This document shows, one piece after another, positions 16,055-25,718 of a stretch of DNA of 64,000 bases. The DNA is from Pseudomonas chlororaphis subsp. aurantiaca (GTDB taxonomy: Bacteria; Pseudomonadota; Gammaproteobacteria; Pseudomonadales; Pseudomonadaceae), in the NCBI RefSeq assembly GCF_013466605.1, contig NZ_CP059162.1:3286001-3350000 (forward strand), written 5' to 3'. The notes under the pieces are model-generated. The model made no database searches, was not told the DNA's origin, and saw only the letters and a program-made list of their open reading frames with translations. Made by a program: the position numbers and the translations under genes. How positions within the stretch are numbered: the stretch's first letter is position 1; each line of letters opens with the position of its first letter.

Positions 16055-16717
16055 GCTTGATCTCCTTTTCTGATTCGTCCTCTGGTTGGTTCCGCTTCTC
16101 AGGTGAAGGCTATGTGGTGCGCTGGCTTTTTATTATGTGGATTTACAGAGGTCAACTTTTTGTTTGTTATTACAGTGATATCGGACTGGAATAATGCAGT
16201 GGTTTTTGGATAAAGGATTTGTTTTTTAGAATGTTCTGGTATTTATAGCGGTGCCAGTGCGGCTGTGTCGGGTGTTTTGTTGTTATTTTAGTTTGTGGTT
16301 TTTGTTTCGGATATTCGTGCAGTATGTTTCTGTGTTCATAAGGTTGATTCAAGAAGGCGAGAAGGAGATCAAGCTGAAGTGCTGTCTGGAAGTTTACTCT
16401 GGGTGTTTGAATTTTCAGGGGATTCTTGAATGGTTGCTTGTTGATGGCGGGCCTGCTTTGCAGAATGTCATATTCAGTCTTTTGCAAAGTTTTCAAGCTG
16501 GAGCAAGGACTGAAATGCACAGTGCCCGGCAGTATGGCGCAGGAAAAAAAGGATCAGCGCAAGGCTGGGGGCGGGGAGCCAGGGCACAGCTGACCAGGGG
16601 GATCTTGTGATGAACAGCGGCCGATCTTCCGACGGAAGCCAGGAGGCTGAAAGCCGATCAGGGGGCAACTGATGCCGGAGGTTCGACGCATTGCAAAGGG
16701 AGCCCGCTCCCGCTCGC
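16055..16717. other. AT-rich intergenic region, no supported gene
   Basis: About 660 bases. The part 16080-16530 is strikingly AT-rich for this genome, with runs such as TTTTTGTTTGTTATT. Two open frames here (16170-16520 minus and 16251-16610 plus) have low-complexity or unstructured translations and no good ribosome site, so I do not call them. The segment probably contains the promoter of the leftward RraA-BacA-like-cupin operon and marks acquired DNA. Confidence 0.6.
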
Positions 16718-17284
16718 TCATGTCATTGATCGAGTGTGATCCTGCGGCAGCCGGTTGCTTGAGGTGGGGGCATTTACCGCCTGAATGGCCCGCTGCAAAC
16801 GATGGAAGCCGCGGCTGAAATACACCAGCGAATCGCCGTGTTCGCGCACGCAGATTTCATCCAATTCCACCAGCATTACCGAATGGGTGCCGACTTCCTG
16901 CACCTCGGTGATCCGCCCCAGCAGGCTGGCCAGGGCGCCATCGAGCACCGGCAGGGCACCCTGGCCGTCGCGCCAGGGGTGCAGGCTGAAACGCTGCTCC
17001 ATCTGCACCCCGGTCATGCCGGCGAAGTGCCGGGCCACCTCTTCGTGTTCGCCGCAGAGCACGTTGACGCAGAGTCGGCCGTTGCGCTTGAACACCGGGT
17101 TCAGAGCGCTGTTGCGGTTGACGCAGACCATCAGGCTGGGCGGGCTGTCGGTGACCGAGCAGACCGCGGTGGCGGTGATGCCGCAGCGTCCGGCCGGGCC
17201 GTTGCTGGTGATGACGTTGACCGCCGCGGTCATGTGCGCCATGGCGTTGCGAAAAGCCTGTTGCTTGGGATCGAGTTGAGTCAT
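16718..17284 (-). CDS. hpaC: 4-hydroxyphenylacetate 3-monooxygenase, flavin reductase component
   Basis: 188-residue NAD(P)H:flavin oxidoreductase that supplies reduced FAD to HpaB. Family landmarks: FRNAMAHMTAAVNVITSNG near the N-terminus, ITATAVCSVTDSPPSLMVCVNRNS flavin-binding segment, and FKRNGRLCVNVL. The start at 17284 (MTQLDPKQQ) has a CGAGGA box 8 bases upstream and matches the usual HpaC beginning. It lies 75 bases downstream of hpaB in the same direction. Length is close to the usual 170-190. Confidence 0.92.
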   Translation of the reverse strand: MTQLDPKQQAFRNAMAHMTAAVNVITSNGPAGRCGITATAVCSVTDSPPSLMVCVNRNSALNPVFKRNGRLCVNVLCGEHEEVARHFAGMTGVQMEQRFSLHPWRDGQGALPVLDGALASLLGRITEVQEVGTHSVMLVELDEICVREHGDSLVYFSRGFHRLQRAIQAVNAPTSSNRLPQDHTRSMT

Positions 17285-17359
17285 GACAGATTCCTCGGGT
17301 GAACCTGCGGGCACCGGCAATCGCTGGTCGCCCCGCGGGTCATTCAGGTAGGGCGGCGC

Positions 17360-18922
17360 TTACTGGCGGATGCGGTCGAGCATGTTGATGTCGTCCGGGT
17401 TGGTCAGGTGCGGCCCCGTCCAGCCGTCGAGGTCGTAGTCGCCCAGGCATTTGTCCACCAGCTCGGTCATGGCTTTCATCGAGCCGCTGGCCTGGGCATG
17501 GCGCAGGCACTGCATGCGGATTTCGTCCTGGCTGCCGGCGTAGTTGATTTCGTACAACTCGTGGCGGCCGCCGAACTCGGTGCCGATGGCATCCCACAGC
17601 AGCTTGAGGATCTTGATCCGCTCTTCGTGGCCCATGCCCGCCGAGCCCCGGCAATAGGTGCCCAGGTACTGGTTGAGCAACGGGTCCTTGAGGTCGCGGG
17701 AGCCGGACGGCAGGTAGATCAGGCCGCTGGCCACCACCTGCTCGATGATCTTCTTGATGTCGGTGTAGGCCTGGGGCGCCAGTACCCGGTAGGCCTGCAA
17801 GGCCTGGGCGCTGGGCAGGAAGGCGCCGTTGAGCCATTCGCTGGCGTTGCCGTGCATGGCGTCGGTCAGCGACCAGAACAGGTTGCGCCAGGCCACCACT
17901 TCGCCGACCTGCGCCTGCACCCCGCGAAACTCCAGGGAACCGGTGCACTGCAAGGCCTTGACCAGCAGGCCAGTGATGAAGTCGAGCTTGACCGCCAGGC
18001 GGGTGCAGCCCTGCATCGGGAACAGCCGGCCGAAACCGCCTTGCGGGAACCACTGCCGGCAGCGCTCGAAGTCGCGGTAGATCAGCACGTTTTCCCAGGG
18101 GATGAACACCTTGTCCATGATCAGGATCGCGTCGTTCTCGTCGAAGCGGCTGGACAGCGGGTAGTCGAACGGCGAGCCGGTCATGCCGGCCTGCAGTTCG
18201 TAGGACGGGCGGCAGATCAGCTTCATGCCGCGGGTGTTCATCGGCGCGATGAACATCAGGGCGAAGTCGGTGTTGTCGCCCAAAAGCTGCGCCGAACCCT
18301 GGCCGACGAAGTTGTAGTGGGTCAGGGCCGAGTTGGTGGCCACCACCTTGGCGCCGCTGACGATGATCCCGCCCTCGACTTCCTCGTCCACCGAGATGAA
18401 CACGTCCTTGACCTGGTCCACCGGTTTGTCGCGGTCGATCGGCGGGTTGACGATGGCGTGGTTGAGGTACAGGCAGGCTTCCTGGATGCGCTTGTACCAG
18501 GTACGGGCGTTGCCTTCGAACTGGCCATAGAACTCCGGGTTGGCGCCCAGGGCGCTGCCGAAGGCGGCCTTGTAGTCCGGGCTGCGGCCCATCCAGCCGT
18601 AGGTCAGGCGCGACCACTCGGCGATGGCATCGCGCTGCTGGCGCAGGTCGTCGGCGCTTTTCGCCGAACGGAAGAACTTGTGGGTGTAGCCGCCGTTGCC
18701 GGTGTCGGTGTCCCAGCACAGCTTGTCCTTGGTTTGCGGATCGTGCAGGGCGTCGTAGAGGCGCGCCATGGAGGCGGCGGAATTGCGGAACGCCGGGTGG
18801 CTGGTCACGTCCTTGACCCGGTCGCCATAAATGTAGATTTCGCGATCATCGCGCAGGCTGGCCAGGTATTCGGCACCGGTCAGCGGGCGGTTGGTCTCGG
18901 CACGGAAGTCTTCGGGTTTCAT
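17360..18922 (-). CDS. hpaB: 4-hydroxyphenylacetate 3-monooxygenase, oxygenase component
   Basis: 520-residue FADH2-using hydroxylase that converts 4-hydroxyphenylacetate to homoprotocatechuate, the first step of the pathway completed by hpaG1-hpaG2-hpaE at the left end. It begins MKPEDFRAETNRPLTGAEYL like the E. coli enzyme and keeps the blocks CWDTDTGNGGYTHKFFR, YGWMGRSPDYKAAF and GRHELYEINYAGSQDEIR. Two adjacent ATGs occur (18925, 18922); the second is better spaced from CTGGAG and matches the family length exactly. hpaBC lie about 13 kb from the other hpa genes, with unrelated genes between. Confidence 0.95.
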   Translation of the reverse strand: MKPEDFRAETNRPLTGAEYLASLRDDREIYIYGDRVKDVTSHPAFRNSAASMARLYDALHDPQTKDKLCWDTDTGNGGYTHKFFRSAKSADDLRQQRDAIAEWSRLTYGWMGRSPDYKAAFGSALGANPEFYGQFEGNARTWYKRIQEACLYLNHAIVNPPIDRDKPVDQVKDVFISVDEEVEGGIIVSGAKVVATNSALTHYNFVGQGSAQLLGDNTDFALMFIAPMNTRGMKLICRPSYELQAGMTGSPFDYPLSSRFDENDAILIMDKVFIPWENVLIYRDFERCRQWFPQGGFGRLFPMQGCTRLAVKLDFITGLLVKALQCTGSLEFRGVQAQVGEVVAWRNLFWSLTDAMHGNASEWLNGAFLPSAQALQAYRVLAPQAYTDIKKIIEQVVASGLIYLPSGSRDLKDPLLNQYLGTYCRGSAGMGHEERIKILKLLWDAIGTEFGGRHELYEINYAGSQDEIRMQCLRHAQASGSMKAMTELVDKCLGDYDLDGWTGPHLTNPDDINMLDRIRQ

Positions 18923-19283
18923 CATCCACTCCAGTCTTTGTTGTTATGCGTTGTCTTTACGAGCTGGGGCCCATGATGGGCAGGACGGGGCGGCGACTGA
19001 ATGGCTTTTCCGGCGAATGAATTGCACTTTTCATGGGGTGGTCATGGGGGGCATGGAGGCTGGCAGCGAGCTTGCCAGGCGATCTGTCTCAGCGGTGAAA
19101 CACTCCCGGGCGACGAAAAATATTTTCACCGGGGCCTGCAAAAAACCTAAAGCGCTGCCGATATCGGTATCAGGGCCAAGACCAACTACAACAGTGGCGC
19201 CCACCTGTCAGGCCGCCAGCCGCCGCTGGTGACAGGGTTCAGTGCATGGATGCTCGCAGTCCTCAATTCCCGAGAGTCATCCT
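18923..19283. promoter_or_regulatory. hpaB/chemoreceptor divergent intergenic region
   Basis: Gap of about 360 bases with promoters for hpaB (leftward) and the chemoreceptor (rightward). A sequence TGGCAGCGAGCTTGCC at 19061-19076 has the GG-N10-GC spacing of a sigma-54 -24/-12 site facing the chemoreceptor, but it is also nearly palindromic and resembles a REP stem, and lies over 200 bases from the ATG, so I treat it as weak. No open frame in the gap is convincing. Confidence 0.3.
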
Positions 19284-20909
19284 ATGTCCCTACGTAATAT
19301 GAATATCGCGCCTCGAGCTTTCCTCGGCTTTGCGTTCATCGCGTTGCTGGTCATCGCGCTGGGTGTGTTCGCCGTCAACCGCATGTCGGTCATCCGACAG
19401 GCCTCCCTCGACATGGAAAGCAACCAACTGCCCAGCGTAGGGTTCCTTGGCAACCTCACCGAAAACGTCCTGCGCCTGCGGATTCTCTCGTTCCGGGTGC
19501 TGGTCAACCGCGAACCGGCCGGCCTGCAGGAAGCGCAGGCGCGCATCGGCGTGCTGGTGGACAAGCTCAAGCAGGCCCAGGCCAGCTACGCCGCCTTGCC
19601 GGCGGGGGAAGAGGAGGTGGCCCTGTACAAGACCTTCGCCGCCACGCTGGACAAGTACCTGCAGGCCCAGGGCGACATGCTGGAGCTTTCGCGGCAGAAC
19701 AAGCTCGAGGAACTGCGTACCCTGATCAATACGCGGATCAAGGACGGCACCGACCAGATGGGCGAACAGCTGAACAAACTGGTGGCGATCAACAAGGCCG
19801 GGGCCACCCAGGCGTCCGGCCTGGCCGGTGAGTATTACCGTAGTGCGATCACCGGCATCATCGTCGTTGCGGTGATCGCGGTGCTGCTCACCGTATTGCT
19901 GGCCTGGCTGCTGACCCGCAGCATCGTCACCCCGTTGAGCCGCGCGGTGCTGGCCGCGCAGACCATCGCCGCGGGCAATCTGACCAGGGCCATCGAGGTC
20001 GACGGCAAGGACGAGCCGGCCCGCCTGCTCGCGGCACTGAGCGAGATGCAGGGCAACCTGCGCAAGACCATCGAACAGATCTCCGGCTCGGCCACCCAGC
20101 TGGCCTCGGCCTCGGAAGAGCTCAGCGCGGTCACCGAGGAAGCCTCCCGTGGCTTGCAGCAGCAGAACAACGAAATCGAACAGGCGGCCACCGCCGTCAA
20201 CGAGATGACCGCCGCCGTGGAAGAAGTGGCGCGCAATGCCGTGTCGACCTCCGAAGCCTCGCACCAGTCGACCCAGGCCGCTCGCGAAGGCCGCGACCGG
20301 GTGGTGGAAACCGTCGACGCGATCCAGACCATGACCCACGACGTGCAAAGCACTTCGGTGATGATCGAAGGCCTGGCCACCCAGGGCCGCGATATCGGCA
20401 AGGTGCTGGACGTGATCCGCGCCATCGCCGAACAGACCAATCTGCTGGCGCTCAACGCGGCGATCGAGGCGGCCCGCGCCGGTGAAGCCGGGCGTGGTTT
20501 CGCGGTGGTGGCCGACGAAGTGCGGGCCCTGGCCCATCGCACCGCGCAATCGACCCAGGAAATCGAAAAGATGGTCGCTGGCATCCAGAATGGCACCGGC
20601 GAGGCGGTGCAGTCGATGCAGCAGAGCAACCAGCGCACCCAGAGCACTCTGGAAATGGCCCGCGCCGCCGGCGTGGCCCTGGAGCAGATCGCCGAATCGA
20701 TCAACCTGATCAACGAGCGCAACCTGGTGATCGCCAGCGCCTCGGAAGAGCAGGCGCAGGTGTCCCGCGAGGTCGATCGCAACCTGGTGAACATCCGCGA
20801 CCTGGCTACCCAGTCGGCCGCCGGGGCCAACCAGACCAGCGCCGCCAGCCACGAGCTATCGCGCCTGGCGGTGGATTTGAATGCGATGGTGGCGCGCTTT
20901 GTGATTTGA
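19284..20909 (+). CDS. Methyl-accepting chemotaxis protein with four-helix-bundle sensor
   Basis: 541-residue transmembrane chemoreceptor. First membrane helix is about residues 10-32 ([17 protein letters not shown]), followed by a periplasmic helical domain of about 155 residues of the 4HB type, a second membrane helix about 190-212, a HAMP linker (about 213-265) and the cytoplasmic signalling hairpin. Its conserved tip reads [19 protein letters not shown] (near 385-403). The start at 19284 ([13 protein letters not shown]) is preferred over 19242 because the extra 14 residues spoil the N-terminal topology. It is divergent from hpaB and followed by aruH; an aromatic acid or amino acid ligand is possible, but unproven. 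Confidence 0.9.
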   Translation: MSLRNMNIAPRAFLGFAFIALLVIALGVFAVNRMSVIRQASLDMESNQLPSVGFLGNLTENVLRLRILSFRVLVNREPAGLQEAQARIGVLVDKLKQAQASYAALPAGEEEVALYKTFAATLDKYLQAQGDMLELSRQNKLEELRTLINTRIKDGTDQMGEQLNKLVAINKAGATQASGLAGEYYRSAITGIIVVAVIAVLLTVLLAWLLTRSIVTPLSRAVLAAQTIAAGNLTRAIEVDGKDEPARLLAALSEMQGNLRKTIEQISGSATQLASASEELSAVTEEASRGLQQQNNEIEQAATAVNEMTAAVEEVARNAVSTSEASHQSTQAAREGRDRVVETVDAIQTMTHDVQSTSVMIEGLATQGRDIGKVLDVIRAIAEQTNLLALNAAIEAARAGEAGRGFAVVADEVRALAHRTAQSTQEIEKMVAGIQNGTGEAVQSMQQSNQRTQSTLEMARAAGVALEQIAESINLINERNLVIASASEEQAQVSREVDRNLVNIRDLATQSAAGANQTSAASHELSRLAVDLNAMVARFVI

Positions 20910-20946
20910 GTTAGGGTTGTTGGAATGCGTGCCCAAGGAGAGCGAG

Positions 20947-22143
20947 ATGCGCTATTCAGCCCTGACCCAACGGATCGCCGGCGAAGGTGCCGCGGCCTGG
21001 CAGATTCACTACCGTGCCCTGGAGCTGCGCGAGGAGGGCGTCGATGTGGTGCTGCTGACCATCGGTGACCCGGATTTCGACACCCCCAGGCCGATCGTCC
21101 AGGCCGCCATCGATAGCCTGCTGGCGGGCGATACCCACTATTCGGAGGTACGCGGCAACCGTTCGCTGCGCACCCGCATCGCCCACCGGCATGCCACCCG
21201 CAGCGGCCAGGCGGTGGACGCCGAGCACGTGGTGGTGCTGCCGGGGGCGCAATGCGCGGTGTTTTCCGTGGCCCAGTGCCTGCTCGACCCCGGCGACGAG
21301 GTGCTGGTCGCCGAACCCATGTACGTCACCTACGAAGGGGTGTTCGGCGCCTGCGGGGCCAAGGTGCTGCCGATTCCGGTGCGCCCGGAGAACGGCTTTC
21401 GCGTCGAGCCGGCGGCGGTCGCCGCGCGCATCACACCCAAGACCCGTGCGCTGATGCTCAACAGCCCGAACAACCCCTCCGGCGCCAGCCTGTCCCGGGA
21501 AACCTGGCAGGCCCTGGCGCGACTGTGCGTCGAGCACGACCTGTGGCTGATCTCCGACGAGGTCTACAGCGACCTGCTGTTCGACGGCGAACACATCAGC
21601 CCCGGCAGCCTGCCGGGAATGGCCGAACGCACGGCGACCATCAACAGCCTGTCCAAGTCCCATGCCATGACCGGCTGGCGGGTTGGCTGGGTGGTGGCGC
21701 CCCAGGCCCTGGCCGGGCATTTGAGCCATCTGGCGCTGTGCATGCTGTACGGGTTGCCGGATTTCGTGCAGAACGCCGCGGTGGTGGCGCTGGATGCCGA
21801 CTTGCCGGAGCTGGAGCAGATGCGCGAGGAATATCGCCAGCGCCGCGACCTGGTGTGCGCGCAGCTGAGCCAATGCCCGGGGCTGAAACCGGTCAAGCCC
21901 GATGGCGGCATGTTCGTCATGGTCGATGTGCGGGAAACCGGCCTGGGCGCCCAGCAATTCGCCGAGCTGCTGCTGGAAGGGCACGGCGTCTCGGTGCTCG
22001 CCGGCGAGGCCTTCGGCCCCAGCGCGGCGGGGCATATCCGTATCGGCCTGGTGGTGGACCAGCAGCGCCTGGCGGATGCCTGCCAGCGGATCGTCCGTTG
22101 CACCCAGGATCTGCTCGAAGGCCGATCCTCAAAACGCCGCTGA
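20947..22143 (+). CDS. aruH: Arginine--pyruvate aminotransferase
   Basis: 398-residue fold-type I PLP aminotransferase that transfers the alpha-amino group of L-arginine to pyruvate, first step of the arginine transaminase pathway in pseudomonads. The sequence follows AruH of P. aeruginosa from the first residues (MRYS-xx-TQRIAG-x-GAAAW) through SVGDPDFDTP-like IGDPDFDTP, NSPNNPSGAS (PLP ring contact Asn) and SLSKSHAMTGWRVGW, which contains the Schiff-base Lys. Start 20947 has AAGGAGAG upstream; the extra residues from 20917 are not in the family. The partner decarboxylase aruI and regulators aruRS are not next to it, unlike in P. aeruginosa. Confidence 0.88.
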   Translation: MRYSALTQRIAGEGAAAWQIHYRALELREEGVDVVLLTIGDPDFDTPRPIVQAAIDSLLAGDTHYSEVRGNRSLRTRIAHRHATRSGQAVDAEHVVVLPGAQCAVFSVAQCLLDPGDEVLVAEPMYVTYEGVFGACGAKVLPIPVRPENGFRVEPAAVAARITPKTRALMLNSPNNPSGASLSRETWQALARLCVEHDLWLISDEVYSDLLFDGEHISPGSLPGMAERTATINSLSKSHAMTGWRVGWVVAPQALAGHLSHLALCMLYGLPDFVQNAAVVALDADLPELEQMREEYRQRRDLVCAQLSQCPGLKPVKPDGGMFVMVDVRETGLGAQQFAELLLEGHGVSVLAGEAFGPSAAGHIRIGLVVDQQRLADACQRIVRCTQDLLEGRSSKRR

Positions 22144-22160
22144 GCCCAATCCCGCGATCC

Positions 22161-22310
22161 CTGTAGCCGCTGCCGCAGGCTGCGATCGGTCTGGGCGGCA
22201 TTCCGACGTAGCGGCCGTAAAGGCGAATAACGCGGTCTGCCAGCCAAACCGCGTGCGCAGGATTGGCGCCTGCTACGCAGGCGATCGCAGCCTGCGGCAG
22301 CGGCTACAGG
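22161..22310. repeat. Facing pair of GTAGCCGCTGCC-type repeats
   Basis: Forward copy 22161-22189 with the core GTAGCCGCTGCCGCAGGCTG and reverse copy 22281-22310 lie between the convergent aruH and kguD stops. The position between two gene ends is typical of REP pairs and may serve as a bidirectional transcription barrier. Confidence 0.75.
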
Positions 22311-22339
22311 GTGGATCGGACGGTCGAGCAGCTACAGCT

Positions 22340-23332
22340 TCAGACCGCAGCCTTGCGGCGCTCCCACGCCTGGGGGTTCACCAGGTTGGCCGGGCGCTGT
22401 CCGGCCAGGGCCGCCAGCAGGTTGTCGACGGCGCAGCGGGCCATGGCCTCGCGGGTTTCGAAGGTCGCCGAGCCGATATGCGGGGTGGCCACCACATTGT
22501 TCAACTGTAACAGCGGCGAGTCGTGGCCCAGGGGTTCACGCTCGAACACATCCAGCCCGGCCGCACGAATCCGCCGTTGCTGCAAGGCTTCGATCAGCGC
22601 CTGTTCGTCCACCACCTTGCCTCGGGAAATATTGATGAAGATGCTGTCCGGGCGCATCAGGGCGAACTCTTCGCGGCCGATCAGGCCCAGGGTCTGGTCC
22701 GTCAGCGGCAGGGTCAGGCAGATGAAGTCGGCCTGTTGCAGCAGCTCCGGCAGGCTGCAGTAGCGGGCGCCGAAACGCTGCTCCACCGCCGGCTTCGGGC
22801 TGTTGCTGTGGTAGATCACCGGCATGCCGAAGCCGAAATGGCCGCGCTGGGCCAGGGCTTCGCCGATCCGTCCCATGCCGATGATGCCCAGGGTCTTGCC
22901 GTGCACGTCGCTGCCGAAATGCAATGGGCCGATATTGCGGTTCCACTGGCCGGCGCGCACCAGGTTGGCCAGTTCCACCACGCGCCGGGCGCTGGCCAGG
23001 ATCAGGGCGAAACCGGTGTCGGCGGTGGTTTCGGTGAGTACGTCCGGGGTGTTGCTGAGCAGGATGTGGCGCCGGGTCAGGTAGTCGATGTTGTAGTTGT
23101 CGACGCCCACCGACACGCTGGCCACGGCTTCCAGGTACGGCGCCAGGTCCAGCAGTTCGGCATCCAGGCGCAGGCTGGCGCCGAGCAGGCCCTGGGCCGA
23201 GGGCAGGGCGCTGCGCAGCTTGGCCAGGCCCTGGGCGCTGAGGTCTTCGATCAGGGTCACCTGGGCCTGTTCATGCAGGCGGGCCATCAGCGGCGGCGAG
23301 AGTTTCTTGTACAGCACGACCTGTTTTTTCAT
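22340..23332 (-). CDS. kguD: 2-ketogluconate-6-phosphate reductase (D-2-hydroxyacid dehydrogenase)
   Basis: 330-residue D-2-hydroxyacid dehydrogenase that reduces 2-keto-6-phosphogluconate to 6-phosphogluconate, last step of the pathway. NAD(P)-binding loop GIIGMGRIGEALAQR (near 152-166), catalytic Arg in INISRGKVVDEQAL, and catalytic His in VATPHIGSATFET are all present. The start at 23332 (MKKQVVLYKK) is favoured: it has AAGGTG upstream, whereas the in-frame GTG at 23341 sits too near that box. It is the last gene of kguE-kguK-kguT-kguD, 19 bases after kguT. Without this context glyoxylate/hydroxypyruvate reductase would be the rival call. Confidence 0.88.
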   Translation of the reverse strand: MKKQVVLYKKLSPPLMARLHEQAQVTLIEDLSAQGLAKLRSALPSAQGLLGASLRLDAELLDLAPYLEAVASVSVGVDNYNIDYLTRRHILLSNTPDVLTETTADTGFALILASARRVVELANLVRAGQWNRNIGPLHFGSDVHGKTLGIIGMGRIGEALAQRGHFGFGMPVIYHSNSPKPAVEQRFGARYCSLPELLQQADFICLTLPLTDQTLGLIGREEFALMRPDSIFINISRGKVVDEQALIEALQQRRIRAAGLDVFEREPLGHDSPLLQLNNVVATPHIGSATFETREAMARCAVDNLLAALAGQRPANLVNPQAWERRKAAV

Positions 23333-23351
23333 GGGGTTCACCTTGTTCGAT

Positions 23352-24647
23352 TCAGGAATGCGCCAGGCGGCGACGTGCCGGCAGCGCGGTGCGCTGGCGG
23401 TCGCTGGCGCCCGGGTTGAGGAAGATGGTCAGCAGCACCGACAGCAGCAGCGCGCCGCTCATCAGCAGGTAGGAGGCGCCCGGCGAACCGGTGGCGCTGT
23501 TCAGGTAGCCCACCAGGTAGGAGCCGCCGAACGAACCCAGGGCACCCATGCTGTTGATCAGCGCCATGGCGCCGCCGGCGACGTTGGCCGGGAGGATCTC
23601 CGGGACGATGGCGAAGAACGGCCCGTAAGGCGCGTACATGCAGGCGCCGGCGATCACCAGCAGGGTGTAGGACCACCAGAAGTGCTCGGCGCCCAGCAGG
23701 TAGGAGCCGTAGAAGGCGAAGGAGGCGATCAGCAGCGGCGGCCAGACGAAACGCTTGCGCTTCTGGATCCGGTCCGAGCCCCAGGACACCCCGAGCATGG
23801 CGATCACTGCGGCCAGGTAGGGCAGCGCCGACAGCCAGCCGGCCTCGACCATGTCCATCTGCGCGCCGTGCTTGAGGATCGACGGCAGCCACAGGACGAA
23901 GCCGTAGACGCCGATGCTCCAGCAGAAGAACTGCAGGGCGAGGATGATCACCTTGGGCGAGCGGAAGGCTTCGGCGTAGTTCTTCACCGCCTTGATGCCC
24001 ACCTGTTCGGCGGCCAGGGCGCTTTCCAGGTCGTGTTTTTCCTGGTCGCTGAGCCATTTCGCCGCGCTCGGGCGGTCATCGGCCAGGCGCCACCAGATAA
24101 AGGCCCAGAGCACCGCCGGCAGGCCTTCGATGATGAACATCCAGCGCCAGCTGAAATGCTCGACCAGGTAGCCTGAGACCACCGACATCCAGAGCATGGT
24201 CACCGGGTTGCCGAGGATCAGGAAGGTGTTGGCCCGCGAGCGTTCGGCCCGGGTGAACCAGTGGCACAGGTAGACCAGCATCGCCGGCATCACCGCGGCC
24301 TCGACCACCCCGAGCATGAAGCGGATGGCGATCAGCATGTAGGCGTTGGATACCACGCCGGTGAGGGTGGCCAGGCTGCCCCAGAGGATCAGGCTGACGA
24401 AGATCAGCTTCTTCACGCTGTGTTTTTGCGCGTAGATCGCCCCCGGTACCTGGAAGAAAAAGTAACCGAGGAAGAACAAGGCGCCGAGCAGGGACGACAG
24501 CCCCGGGGTGATCATCAGGTCGGCGGCCATCCCGGAGGCGGCGGCGAACCCGTAGTTGGCGCGGTCCAGGTACGCCAGGCTGTAGGTGATGAACACGATG
24601 GGCATGATGTACCACCAGCGGCGGGTGGCGAGTTTCAGCGTTTGCAT
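23352..24647 (-). CDS. kguT: 2-ketogluconate MFS transporter
   Basis: 431-residue, 12-helix anion:cation symporter-type MFS protein of the inner membrane. It opens with RRWWYIMPIVFITYSLAYLDRANYGFA, typical for this group, and the facilitator loop SWGSDRIQKRKRF lies in the second half. Its place between kguK and kguD, in the same order as in the P. aeruginosa kgu operon, supports uptake of 2-ketogluconate formed in the periplasm from glucose. The ATG at 24647 is preceded by CAGGAG. It is 84 bases downstream of kguK. Confidence 0.88.
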   Translation of the reverse strand: MQTLKLATRRWWYIMPIVFITYSLAYLDRANYGFAAASGMAADLMITPGLSSLLGALFFLGYFFFQVPGAIYAQKHSVKKLIFVSLILWGSLATLTGVVSNAYMLIAIRFMLGVVEAAVMPAMLVYLCHWFTRAERSRANTFLILGNPVTMLWMSVVSGYLVEHFSWRWMFIIEGLPAVLWAFIWWRLADDRPSAAKWLSDQEKHDLESALAAEQVGIKAVKNYAEAFRSPKVIILALQFFCWSIGVYGFVLWLPSILKHGAQMDMVEAGWLSALPYLAAVIAMLGVSWGSDRIQKRKRFVWPPLLIASFAFYGSYLLGAEHFWWSYTLLVIAGACMYAPYGPFFAIVPEILPANVAGGAMALINSMGALGSFGGSYLVGYLNSATGSPGASYLLMSGALLLSVLLTIFLNPGASDRQRTALPARRRLAHS

Positions 24648-24731
24648 AAGGGTGCTCCTGAGCTTGTTGTTTTTGTCGCAACAGGTAACGCAAGGGTTCA
24701 GTCGGGTTGAGGTGTCTTCACGGTTTTGTCG

Positions 24732-25718
24732 CTATAGGGCTTGCAGGGTTTCTGGTGTGACGGGCCTGCTGGCGAGCGCTTGCGTGGCAACCACGGGCAG
24801 TTCATCGCGGCTCGGCAGGCCTTCCATGTCGCCCCGGCTCTGCACCGCGCGGCTGCCGATCCAGTTGGCGCGCTGCACCGCCTCGGCGACGCTGTGGTTC
24901 TCCAGCAGGGCGCTGATCAGGCCGACGGCGAAACCGTCGCCGGCGCCCACGGTGTCGACCACCTGGGTCACTGGCACGGCCTCGACGAAACCTTCGTGCA
25001 ACTGGGTGCGGTAGTAGGCGCCATGGGCACCGAGCTTGATCGCCACGGCCTCGACGCCCTGGTCCAGGTAAAACGCGGCGATGTCGGCCGGGTCTTCATA
25101 ACCGGTCAGCAGGCGGCCTTCGCTCAGGCCCGGCAGCACCCAATGGGCGAGCACGGCCAGGCGGTTGATTTCGTGGATCATCAATTTTTCGCTGCCCCAC
25201 AGGCTGGGCCGCAGGTTCGGGTCGAAGGACACGCTGCGCCCGGCCGCGCGCATTCTGCTCATCAGGCTGTGGGACAGGTCGCGGGCCGAGGCCGAGAGCG
25301 CCGGGGGAATGCCGGTGGCGTGCAGGTGACGGGCGCGCAGCAGTTCGGGGGCAATGTCGGCGACGCTCAGGTGGCTGGCCGCCGAACCGCGGCGGAAGTA
25401 TTCCACCCGCGGATCGTCACCGTGCTCTTCCAGGGACTTGAGCTGGAAACCGGTGGGGTGTTGCCGGTCGGTGGCGACGAAGCGGCAGTCCACGCCTTCG
25501 GCCTGCAGGCTGTCGATGACGAAACGCCCCAGGGAATCGGCGCCGACCCGGCTCAGCCAGCCGACCTTGAAACCCAGGCGCGACAGGCCGATGGCGACGT
25601 TGCTGTCGGCGCCGGCGATGCGTTTGTGGAAGTGGCCGACCCGGGCCAGGTCGCCGCTCTGTTCGGCGACGAACATCGCCATGGTTTCACCGAACGACAG
25701 GATATCGAGCTCAGACAT
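24732..25718 (-). CDS. kguK: 2-ketogluconokinase (PfkB family)
   Basis: 328-residue ribokinase-type sugar kinase that phosphorylates 2-ketogluconate at C6. N-terminal [15 protein letters not shown] and [15 protein letters not shown] are the sugar-binding signature; the ATP site [14 protein letters not shown] near residue 245 contains the catalytic Asp. The start at 25718 (MSELDIL) gives an 8-base overlap with the end of kguE and is preceded by GGAG; the longer frame from 25745 adds a non-family extension. Second gene of the kgu operon. Confidence 0.9.
   Translation of the reverse strand: MSELDILSFGETMAMFVAEQSGDLARVGHFHKRIAGADSNVAIGLSRLGFKVGWLSRVGADSLGRFVIDSLQAEGVDCRFVATDRQHPTGFQLKSLEEHGDDPRVEYFRRGSAASHLSVADIAPELLRARHLHATGIPPALSASARDLSHSLMSRMRAAGRSVSFDPNLRPSLWGSEKLMIHEINRLAVLAHWVLPGLSEGRLLTGYEDPADIAAFYLDQGVEAVAIKLGAHGAYYRTQLHEGFVEAVPVTQVVDTVGAGDGFAVGLISALLENHSVAEAVQRANWIGSRAVQSRGDMEGLPSRDELPVVATQALASRPVTPETLQAL

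Noticed and set aside
16170..16610. Two open frames (116 and 119 residues) in the AT-rich gap
   Set aside because: Unstructured or low-complexity translations, no ribosome site, no similarity I recognise.
19061..19076. TGGCAGCGAGCTTGCC as a sigma-54 promoter for the chemoreceptor
   Set aside because: Spacing is right, but it is nearly palindromic like a REP stem and over 200 bases from the start; not called as a promoter feature on its own.
18891..19232. 113-residue plus-strand frame between hpaB and the chemoreceptor
   Set aside because: Begins inside hpaB, no ribosome site and no recognisable fold.
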